DNA of 7,599 bases. Source: Actinomycetota bacterium (lineage in GTDB: Bacteria; Actinomycetota; Acidimicrobiia; Acidimicrobiales; Acidimicrobiaceae). The DNA is taken from the NCBI GenBank assembly GCA_004366215.1, contig SIRY01000097.1, positions 1-7,599 on the forward strand. Reading direction: 5' to 3'. Position 1 is the stretch's first letter. Every line of letters starts with the position of its first letter. This document shows, one piece after another, positions 1 to 6,809 of this stretch. Below the pieces are notes generated by a model. It saw only the letters and a list, made by a program, of their open reading frames with translations, searched no databases and was not told the origin of the DNA. The translations under genes were made by a program, and so were the position numbers.

Positions 1-960
1 GACGTTGTTCTGACCGATCTGGAACGTCATGCCCATGTGGTTCCAGACCTGGTGAGGGTTCAACGGAATGCGATACTGACTAAAGAGGTGCTCGAGCTGC
101 GCGTGGGCGCCTGCGAGCGCCTGCTGGATGGTTGTTACCATGCCTCCAGAGACAGAGGTGAAGTCCATCGTCATGACGTTCACGCCAGCGAGGGGGACCC
201 GCTCGAGCAGCAAGTCGCGGATGACAGCTATCCCCGGATCCGAGAGCCCACTGGGCGTGGCTGGGAGCGTGACCCACACTTCGAGGCGAGGATCGTGCCG
301 GAGCACGAGAGCCAGCGCTCGGGCTCGGCGCATGGACGCGGCTTGGCTCGCCAGAGCAGGTCCTTCGACGTCATAGTCGACGATGCTGCTGTGGTAGCGA
401 CTGATGACGGACTGGTACGCGGCGGCCAGCGAGGTCGGGCTGGCGCATGCCATCGAGAGGTGCGTGTGAGCTTGACCCCCGAACGAGACGATCGCCGTGC
501 CGCCGATGGTTGCGTACTCAGCTAGTCGAGAGCCGAGGGCGAGCTGCTGATCCGCCTCGGACAGCGAGTACGCCCCGCCCCATGACGGGGCACAGCCGTG
601 CTGGCTCGCAGCGACGACGAAGCCCAGTACCGTCTGCTTCGCTGCGTTCTGTGTCGGATCTTGGAAGGGGTAGCTCGGCGGCAGCGTCACGTCGACGTAC
701 GGGGCGAAGAACGATGCTCGCACAGGCGCTGCGTCGATGATGTGCTGCTGGATTCGCCAGGTTGCAAACGCGCCCGCGCCAGCGAGTACGCCGAGTCCAA
801 GCACGATGCGAGCCGGGCTGTAGGCCGCGAGCCGGCGGCGCAGCGGCACGCGCGGTTCCTCGACGTCCTCGTGCTCCTCGTGAGGTAGGACGAGATCACG
901 CACGGTGATGAGCCGCTGCGGAGGGTGTGAGTCTGAGGGAGAAAGCTCGGAGTGTGACAT
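1..960 (-). CDS. Membrane-anchored GH18 chitinase-like protein (partial, C-terminus beyond window)
   Basis: Reading leftward from the ATG at 960-958 there are 320 open codons with no stop, so the gene runs off the left edge. A purine-rich AGGA lies about 5 bases before the ATG. Residues 1-49 are polar and cytoplasm-like, residues 50-68 (ARIVLGLGVLAGAGAFATW) form one hydrophobic segment after an RRR cluster, and no cleavage site is evident, so a type II membrane anchor with an extracellular catalytic domain is inferred. The domain has GH18 hallmarks: FAPYVD (85-90), SFGG (159-162), the catalytic core DYDVE (195-199, Glu199 the presumed general acid), VNVMTMDF (260-267) and GMTFQIGQNNV (310-320), which resembles the GVTPMIGxNDV block of actinobacterial chitinases. 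The first Asp of the consensus DxxDxDxE is Ser192. Family members cleave beta-1,4-GlcNAc polymers; some only bind them. It diverges from a polysaccharide synthase gene, suggesting a role in processing that polymer. Family assignment is strong; substrate is unknown. Confidence 0.85.
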   Translation of the reverse strand, partial: MSHSELSPSDSHPPQRLITVRDLVLPHEEHEDVEEPRVPLRRRLAAYSPARIVLGLGVLAGAGAFATWRIQQHIIDAAPVRASFFAPYVDVTLPPSYPFQDPTQNAAKQTVLGFVVAASQHGCAPSWGGAYSLSEADQQLALGSRLAEYATIGGTAIVSFGGQAHTHLSMACASPTSLAAAYQSVISRYHSSIVDYDVEGPALASQAASMRRARALALVLRHDPRLEVWVTLPATPSGLSDPGIAVIRDLLLERVPLAGVNVMTMDFTSVSGGMVTTIQQALAGAHAQLEHLFSQYRIPLNPHQVWNHMGMTFQIGQNNV

Positions 961-1153
961 CTCATTCCTACTCGCACTGCTTTGGGTGCCTCACCTGCGA
1001 CGACAGTTCGTCCGGAAGGCCTCATGCTACCCCTTCGAGTGTAGCCGGAGAGCCCGATGGCCTCGCGCGCGCGGTCGCAGTGCCTCGAGTTGCAACATTG
1101 CGTGCTGAAAACCGTTACGGGTGGTAGCTACGGGCCGGTACACTAGGTGCGTA

Positions 1154-1172
1154 CAGTGATCACTGGCAGTGA
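1154..1172. promoter_or_regulatory. Candidate operator: 12-base palindrome plus third half-site
   Basis: CAGTGATCACTG at 1154-1165 is a perfect inverted repeat, and CAGTGA recurs once more at 1167-1172, giving three copies of the same half-site in 19 bases. It lies in the divergent intergenic region, about 10 bases downstream of the possible -10 element TACACT, so a bound regulator would sit near a transcription start. No known regulator is recognised from the motif, and a 12-base palindrome can occur by chance. Confidence 0.3.
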
Positions 1173-1224
1173 CAAATCGTGAGTTATAGCGCTACGTGGT
1201 GTAGCCGAAACGATGGGGCGCTGC

Positions 1225-1233
1225 GGAGGGGAG
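1225..1233 (+). promoter_or_regulatory. Shine-Dalgarno that fixes the GT2 start at 1240
   Basis: GGAGGGGAG ends 6 bases before the ATG at 1240, an ideal spacing. The upstream in-frame ATG at 1213 has no comparable purine tract before it, so 1240 is preferred; the difference is nine residues. Confidence 0.75.
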
Positions 1234-1239
1234 TTGTCG

Positions 1240-2160
1240 ATGAGCCGCCCAGGTGTGATCCCGGCAGGGCGGCGGGGTCAGCGGGTCGCGAGGCAGGGGG
1301 GGGTCGTCGCTGAGTCTCGCATCCTGACCGCTCGGCTCGCTATCATGACCACCATCATCGGGTGGGTCGGCTACCTGATCTACTGGTTCTACTCTCAGTT
1401 CCTCAAGCAGGGTGCCTACACCGCCCAGGCGAAAGCCGAAGCGATCGCCTACCTCGCGATGATCACGCTGCTCGAGGCGTCCTCCCTCGCGTACCTCGTG
1501 GCGCGTCTCGGTCACCTCTATCGAGTTCGCGAGCACCGGAGGGTGCCGCGCGCAGCGCTCGATGACTTCTTCTGGCGCCGTCGCCCGGCGCTGACCATGA
1601 TCATTCCCTCGTACCGCGAAGAGACGCGGGTCATTCGCAACACGCTCCTCTCAGCGGCCCTGCAGGAGTACCCGGACAAACGCATCGTCTTGCTCATCGA
1701 TGATCCGCCGAACCCAACAGAGGAGCGACACCGAGTCCTGCTCGAGGCTGCTCGGACTCTCCCTGGCCAGCTCGAAGAGCTCTTACGGTACCCCGCGGAG
1801 GCGGTGCGAGCGAGCTACCAAGGGTTCTTGTCTCGCGTGGCGCCCTCGAACGGGACCGTGCCCGCGCGGGTCAGCGATCTCGACGACGATGAGGGGTGGC
1901 TCGAGGGCGTGTGGATCGAGCCTACGGAGTTGGTACGGCTGGCAGAGGCCTACGACCTCGCGGCGAGCTGGCTCACGCTCCAGGCGGAAGAACTACCGAT
2001 CGTAGACCACACGGATGCCTTCCTACGCGATGAGGTGTTCCTCGCCCTCGCGCACGAGTTCGCCGAGGTCGCAGCGACGCTCCGCCAGGGAGCGGGTGAA
2101 GGGCGCCAAGTCGCCGCTGCGCGAGTTGCTCAGCTCTACGGACGCCTTCCTACGCGATGA
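1240..2160 (+). pseudogene. GT2-EAL polysaccharide synthase, N-terminal part (frame broken by duplication)
   Basis: This is the 5' piece of a processive family 2 glycosyltransferase gene. Two hydrophobic segments (residues about 33-54 and 67-89) precede the start of the GT-A domain: IIPSYRE (121-127) and the UDP-binding aspartates of LLIDDPP (Asp154/155). About 100 residues of charged, helical sequence follow. The frame then runs through the first copy of a 127-bp tandem repeat and terminates at TGA 2158-2160 just after entering the second copy, because 127 is not a multiple of three. The fragment therefore has the nucleotide-binding half but lacks the DxD, ED and QxxRW motifs, which lie in the 3' piece, so on its own it cannot be an active transferase. 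With one repeat copy removed the frame joins the 3' piece and gives a protein of 1008 residues. An alternative start is the ATG at 1213. That both pieces belong to one gene is near certain from the match of motifs and of the repeat. Confidence 0.85.
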
Positions 2161-2270
2161 GGTGTTCCTCGCCCTCGCGCACGAGTTCGCCGAGGTCGCA
2201 GCGACGCTCCGCCAGGGAGCGGGTGAAGGGCGCCAAGTCGCCGCTGCGCGAGTCGCTCAGCTCTACGGAC
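2017..2270 (+). repeat. Direct tandem duplication, 2 x 127 bp, frame-disrupting
   Basis: Copy 1 is 2017-2143 and copy 2 is 2144-2270. The copies differ at one base only, T2127 against C2254, which is silent (GTT/GTC, Val) in the native frame. A near-identical decamer, ACGGATGCCT at 2011-2020 and ACGGACGCCT at 2138-2147 and 2265-2274, marks both edges and the junction. In the single-copy ancestor the two flanking decamers would have lain in different reading frames, which is why the duplication adds 42 codons plus one base and shifts the frame. The repeated peptide begins FLRDEVFLALAHEF and is read correctly in frame 1 in copy 1 and in frame 2 in copy 2. Confidence 0.97.
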
Positions 2271-4393
2271 GCCTCGAGAACGTCTTTCGCGCGAGTCTGA
2301 CGAGCTTCGAGCGTAAGCAGTACGTGTCGCTGTCGTCTGAGCCCAATAAGGCGATGAACCTCAACTCCTACATCGGGCTTATGGGGGGGTCCTACAGCGT
2401 GCACCAGACCCTGGCGGGCAAAGTTCTGGTGGCAGACGACCCTGAGCATGCGACGTTCGTCGTGCCCAACCCAGACTACGTCCTCACGCTGGACGCCGAC
2501 TCTACGTTGCTGCCGGAGTACTGCCTTCGGCTCGTCTACCTCCTCGAGCAAGAGGAGTACCGTCACGTCGCGATCGCGCAGACGCCGTACTCGGCGTACC
2601 CTGGAGCTGCGTCACGGCTCGAGCGCATCGCTGGTGCCACGACGGACATTCAGCACATCGTGCACCAAGGCCTCGCGAACTACCGAGCTGGATTCTGGGT
2701 TGGAGCCAACGCGGTCATCCGCAAGCGGGCACTCGACTCGCTCGAGGAGGTCTCCTGGGAAGGTGGCTACCCGGTCAAGCGCTACATCCGAGATCGCACG
2801 GCGATCGAAGACACCGAGTCCTCGGTGGACATCGCCGCGAAGGGATGGGAGATCTACAACTACCCAGAGCGACTGAGCTACTCAGCGACGCCGCCAGACT
2901 TTGGGGCGCTGTGCATCCAACGACGTCGTTGGGCCGATGGCGGACTCCTCGTTGTGCCCAAGCTCTGGCGCTACTACAAGCAGGCCAAGCAGGCAGGGAG
3001 GCAGTCGTTTGCAGAGTTCTACCTCCGGATGAACTACCTCGCATCGATCAGCTGGACGACCTTAGCGCTCCTCGTACTCCTCGTCTTTCCCTTCGCCAAC
3101 GAGCTCGTCAGCCCGTGGATCGCTGTGCTCGCGGTGCCGTACTTCTTTGCCATGTCGACTGATCTCAAGTACGCCGGCTACCGGCGCCGGGACGTCATCG
3201 CCATCTACGGCTTCAACCTCATCCTCGTCGTAGTCAACCTCGCCGGGACCGTGAGCTCGATCGGTCAGGCGGTGACAGGTGCGAGGGCGACCTTTGCACG
3301 AACTCCGAAGATTCGGCGACGAACGGTGACACCGATGCTGTTCGTCGTGGCGCCCTACGCGCTCGTCGCCCTCGCTGGCTACACCCTGGTGCACGACTGG
3401 GAGCACCACGCGGTCAACTCCATCCTCTTTGCCGCAGTCAACCTCGTCGCTGCCGTCTTTGCCATCGTGGCCTTCATTGGACTCCGTGCGAGCGTGCAAG
3501 ATATCTGGATCCAGATTCTGCCGTGGTTCCGTAAGCGTCGAAGGGTCGTTCACGAACCTACGCGCGTCCAGATCGGGGTTCCAGCGGAGGATCTTGGTGC
3601 GTGGGAGCACGTCCTCGACCTAGGGACGAGCGCGGCGGTCGCGACGGCGGTGGCGCCACGCGTGCAGGTGCGCTCACGGAGCGAAGGTCGCCCTGAGCGA
3701 GGAGCGCGTCAGCAGAGCCTCGACGCGTACGGTCTCGAGACACTCTCCCAGCCCATCTACGACATTGAGGCCGGCCGCATCGTCGGTTACGAGCTCTACC
3801 AGCGCATCAACGGCGAGGCGCCTCCGGTGGAGCTGGCTCGCCTCGGCATCGACGATGCACTCCACCTAGAGCGACACCTGCTCGAGCGAGCGGGGAGCGC
3901 GGTGCAGCATCTGCCGCCTGATGCCTGGGTCAGCGTCAACCTCTCGGCGTTGGCGCTTCGCGACGTCACGAAGCGACGGCCAAGACTTGCGCTCCGCGAC
4001 GGCGTGTTCTTCGACGTCTCGGTCGGCGCGCAGCGCGGTTTCGTCGACGGGCTTGCTCAAGACGTGCTGAGCTACGCGACCAGCCGTCTCGCCCTCTCGC
4101 TCGACGACGTCGTTCCAGACGCGCCCACGCTCGTCGTGGTACGTCGGGTTCGTCCTCGGATGATCAAGCTCGATCCGAACTGGATCCACGATCTGCCGTC
4201 GAGTGACGCGAAGCAGGCTCAGACGCAGGTCCTCATGCGGATCGCTGGCGAGTCAACGATCCTCGTGGCCGAGGGCGTGGAGGACGAGGAGGAGCTCGAG
4301 GTCCTGCGCCGGTTGGGTGTTCGATTCGCGGAGGGCTACCTTCTCGGTCCGCCGCGTCAGCTCGACGAGCTTGGCGACCACCTCCAGCGCTAG
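2144..4393 (+). pseudogene. GT2-EAL polysaccharide synthase, catalytic, membrane and EAL-like part (second frame)
   Basis: This is the 3' piece of the broken gene. The same frame is open back to an ATG at 2015, but 2015-2137 is copy 1 read out of frame, so that ATG is probably not native. In single-copy numbering (1008 aa): acceptor-loop-like NKAMNLN near 327, DAD (376-378), the ED pair with presumed catalytic Asp482, and QRRRW (518-522). Together these are the signature of processive beta-glycosyltransferases such as cellulose, chitin and hyaluronan synthases. About five membrane segments span residues 562-715, interrupted by FARTPK, which recalls the gating-loop FxxTxK motif. A charged linker leads to an EAL-like domain (about 790-1008): ELYQR in place of EALxR (Glu809), Asn858, Asp913/914, Lys934 and Glu969 are kept, but the ExTE glutamate is lost (DVSVG) and QGY is EGY. 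It is probably a non-catalytic cyclic-di-GMP sensor. The gene ends at TAG 4391-4393. Confidence 0.85.
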
Positions 4394-5766
4394 GAGCGGG
4401 TTGCCCACCAGTCGAGGAGCCGGCGGCGCGCTTCGTCGGGGTCGCGCAGCCCCTCCTCGATGGTGAGGTCGGTCAGCATGCGGAGGGCCTCACCAACGAG
4501 CGGTCCCGGGCCGATGCCGAGGAGACGCATGACCTCGACTCCGTCGATCGGAGGGCGCAGGGAGCGCAGAGCGTCGCGTTCTGCCAGGGCGGCGGCTCGC
4601 TGCGTGAACTCAGCCATGCGCTCAGCGAAGAGGCGACGTCGACGTTCGTTGCGAGTCGTCGCATCGCAGGTCGTCAGCTCGTTGAGGTCGTCGAGGAGGT
4701 CGCCCGCGTCGCGGACGTAGCGCCGCACGGCCGCGTCGGTCCAGCCCTGCGCGTAGGTGTGGAAGCGCAGGTGCAGCTCCACGAGGCGTGCCACGTCGTC
4801 GACGACGTCGTTGGGGAAGCGCAGCCCTCGAAGGATGGCTCGAGCCATACGCGCTCCGACGACGTCGTGGTAGTGGAAGCTCACACCGCCTGGACCGATG
4901 GTCCGCGTCGCTGGTTTGCCGATGTCGTGGAGCACGGCCGCGAGGCGAAGCCGCAGGCGGGGGCTACACCGGGCGGTGACGGCGATGGTGTGGGCGAGCA
5001 CGTCTTTGTGGCGGTGAATCGGGTCTTGCTCGAGGCGAAGCGCAGGCAGCTCAGGCAGGAACTGTGCCGCGAGCGGCGTGTCTACGAGAAACCAGAGTCC
5101 ACGAGTTGGATCCGACGTGAGGAGCAGCCGAGAGAACTCGTCGCGAATCCGCTCCCGCGAGACGATCGCGAGGCGTGGGGCGAGCTCGGTGACGGCTCCG
5201 ACGAGCGCATGGTCCGGCGTGAGACTGAAGCGCGCGATGAACCTCGCCCCTCTCAGCATACGCAGGGGGTCATCTTCGAATGATGTGTGCGGGGAGCGTG
5301 GCGTGCGCAAGCGGCGCTCGAGGAGGTCCCTGAGCCCCTCGAATGGGTCGATGAGTGACGGATCCGTCGTCGTCAGCTCGACCGCCATCGCGTTGATCGT
5401 GAAGTCTCGCCGCTCAAGGTCGCCGGTGATGGACGCGAGGTACTCGACGGAGGGCTTGCGGCTCGAGACGTCGTAGCGCTCTCCGCGGTGTGTCGTGATC
5501 TCGAGAGCGAGCCTGCCAAGGTGCACGGCGATCGTACCGAACCGCTGACCCGCGAGGTTGCGGTGCGTCACCTGCGGCGGCAGGAGGGCGAGGATCTCCT
5601 CCGGCGTCGCGTCCGTCGTGAGGTCCACGTCGCTGCTCAGGGTGAGCCCAAGGACGGCGTCGCGTACGACGCCGCCGACGAGGTAGAGCCGTCGTCGCGC
5701 ATCGCGGAACCGGGTCGTGAGCGGTTCGAGCTCCTCCATGAGCGGGCGGAGCAGAGCGGGCAACAC
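4390..5766 (-). CDS. cca: CCA tRNA nucleotidyltransferase with HD domain
   Basis: This 458-residue protein is a class II CCA-adding enzyme, which adds or repairs the 3' CCA of tRNAs from CTP and ATP without a template. The nucleotidyltransferase head has LVGGVVRD (29-36), the metal-binding pair Asp46 and Asp48 in SSDVDLTT, and RRDFTINAMA (119-128). FEDDPLRMLRGARF (163-176) matches the conserved neck segment. An HD-type phosphohydrolase domain follows, with HRHK (251-254), His259 and the HD doublet in AVLHDIGKP (His280, Asp281). This order and length are usual for actinobacterial members. The start is GTG at 5766, 11 bases after the stop of the upstream gene; no strong Shine-Dalgarno is visible, so translation may be coupled. 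An ATG nine codons later is the alternative start. The 3' end shares four bases with the convergent glycosyltransferase gene. It appears intact. Confidence 0.96.
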   Translation of the reverse strand: MLPALLRPLMEELEPLTTRFRDARRRLYLVGGVVRDAVLGLTLSSDVDLTTDATPEEILALLPPQVTHRNLAGQRFGTIAVHLGRLALEITTHRGERYDVSSRKPSVEYLASITGDLERRDFTINAMAVELTTTDPSLIDPFEGLRDLLERRLRTPRSPHTSFEDDPLRMLRGARFIARFSLTPDHALVGAVTELAPRLAIVSRERIRDEFSRLLLTSDPTRGLWFLVDTPLAAQFLPELPALRLEQDPIHRHKDVLAHTIAVTARCSPRLRLRLAAVLHDIGKPATRTIGPGGVSFHYHDVVGARMARAILRGLRFPNDVVDDVARLVELHLRFHTYAQGWTDAAVRRYVRDAGDLLDDLNELTTCDATTRNERRRRLFAERMAEFTQRAAALAERDALRSLRPPIDGVEVMRLLGIGPGPLVGEALRMLTDLTIEEGLRDPDEARRRLLDWWATRS

Positions 5767-5777
5767 GGCGCTGGAGA

Positions 5778-6809
5778 CTACTCGCCCCGTGCATCACGCG
5801 CTCGCGCGAGCGAGTCCGCTCGCAGGCGAGCGAGGGTCGCAACCAAGTCGTGGTCGACGTCGGTGCTTGGAGCCTCTCCACAGTCTACACGCTCGTGGAG
5901 TAACGTCGCGATCGTGACCGCCGTCCCGTGCTCGAGCGCCTCGAGGTCGTAGCCTCCCTCGAGGAAGACGATTGTACGACCGGGACGAACGACGTCGAGG
6001 GCCAACGCAACGAACGCGGCGAAGTCGGGGCTTCGAAAGTCGAGTTCGGTCAGCGGATCGGCAGGGTGGCCGTCGTAGCCAGCAGACACGAGCGCCCAGG
6101 TCGGATGGAAGTCCACGACGTGGGGCAAGGCGATCGACTCGAGAGCGACACGCGCCGTGAGTCCGGTTGATCTCGGTGGTAGCGGGAGGTTGATGGTCGT
6201 GCCGACCCCGCGTCCAACACCCACATCGCCGATCCGGCCCGTTCCTGGGAAGAGCGGGTACTGGTGCGTCGAGACGTAGAGGACGTTTGGGTCCTCTCGA
6301 AAGATCGCCTCGGTTCCATTGCCGTGGTGAGCGTCGAAGTCGAGGATGAGGACGCGCTCCCCGCGACGCGTCAGCTCGCGTGCGACGATGGCAACGTTAT
6401 TGAGCAGGCAAAATCCCATCGCCGTGTCGCTCGTGGCGTGGTGGCCAGGAGGACGTAGGGGTAGGAACGCTGCGTCGGCGACCTCACTCGCGAGGAGCTG
6501 CACCGCGTCGAGACCCGCTCCAGCAGCAAGGAGTGCCGCATCGAAGGACGCGTCGTTCACGGTGGTGTCAGCGTCGAGTGGCCCGCCGCCCATGAGGCAG
6601 AAGCGCTCGAGCGCATCGACGTGAGCGGGCAGGTGGACGGCCTCGACGGCAGCTCGCGGCGCTGGTGTCGGTGAGAATCGTACGAGGGCATCCTCAAAGC
6701 GCGACAGGGCGCGCTCGACGGCGCGTAGACGCTCCGGGCGCTCAGGGTGCCACGGGCCGGGATCATGCTCAAGGAAGCGTGGATGGGTCCCGACCGCGAT
6801 GCCTCGCAC
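5778..6809 (-). CDS. Histone deacetylase-family (AcuC/APAH-like) zinc hydrolase
   Basis: This 343-residue protein belongs to the arginase/deacetylase superfamily, whose bacterial members remove acetyl groups from protein lysines (as AcuC does on acetyl-CoA synthetase) or from acetylpolyamines. Visible signatures in order are HPERPERL (21-28), RPPGHHA (119-125, His123/His124 the usual catalytic pair), MGFCLLNNVA (131-140), DFDAHHGNGT (157-166, with Asp159 and His161 the expected zinc ligands), AGYDGHPADPL (243-253, Asp246 the third ligand) and LEGGYD near the end with the transition-state tyrosine. All catalytic residues are present. The LEGGYD and GYDGHxxDPL forms resemble class II/APAH-type enzymes more than class I. 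The start is GTG at 6809, with AGGA 7 bases before it. It is followed after 11 bases by the CCA-adding enzyme, so the two are probably co-transcribed. Family is certain; substrate cannot be read from the sequence. Confidence 0.93.
   Translation of the reverse strand: MRGIAVGTHPRFLEHDPGPWHPERPERLRAVERALSRFEDALVRFSPTPAPRAAVEAVHLPAHVDALERFCLMGGGPLDADTTVNDASFDAALLAAGAGLDAVQLLASEVADAAFLPLRPPGHHATSDTAMGFCLLNNVAIVARELTRRGERVLILDFDAHHGNGTEAIFREDPNVLYVSTHQYPLFPGTGRIGDVGVGRGVGTTINLPLPPRSTGLTARVALESIALPHVVDFHPTWALVSAGYDGHPADPLTELDFRSPDFAAFVALALDVVRPGRTIVFLEGGYDLEALEHGTAVTIATLLHERVDCGEAPSTDVDHDLVATLARLRADSLARARDARGE

Larger units (their letters stand above)
961..1239. promoter_or_regulatory. Divergent intergenic region between GH18 and GT2-EAL genes
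   Basis: This stretch of about 280 bases carries no convincing gene; the short open frames crossing it have no coding character. It must hold the promoters of both divergent genes unless each is read from far upstream. A possible plus-strand -10 hexamer TACACT (1139-1144) fits the loose actinobacterial TAnnnT pattern, but only a weak -35-like TTACGG (1115-1120) lies before it, at an 18-base spacing. I could not pick a minus-strand promoter. The palindrome at 1154-1165 and the Shine-Dalgarno at 1225-1233 are listed separately. Confidence 0.45.

Noticed and set aside
37..888. Plus-strand open frames across 37-888
   Set aside because: They are arginine-rich shadows of the minus-strand GH18 gene, which alone shows family motifs and a membrane anchor.
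2015..2137. ATG 2015 as native start of a separate EAL-containing gene
   Set aside because: The first 40 or so residues are repeat copy 1 read out of frame, no ribosome site precedes the ATG, and the native frame is recovered when one copy is removed.
2100..2200. Programmed ribosomal frameshift joining the two synthase frames
   Set aside because: No slippery heptamer or stem-loop is evident, and the frame change is fully explained by the 127-bp duplication.
4793..4808. Perfect 16-base palindrome ACGTCGTCGACGACGT
   Set aside because: It lies inside cca and follows from Asp/Val codons (DVVDDV) in a conserved-looking region, so an operator role is not supported.
4759..5952. Plus-strand open frames opposite cca and the deacetylase-family gene
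   Set aside because: They are antisense shadows of two genes with complete catalytic motifs.
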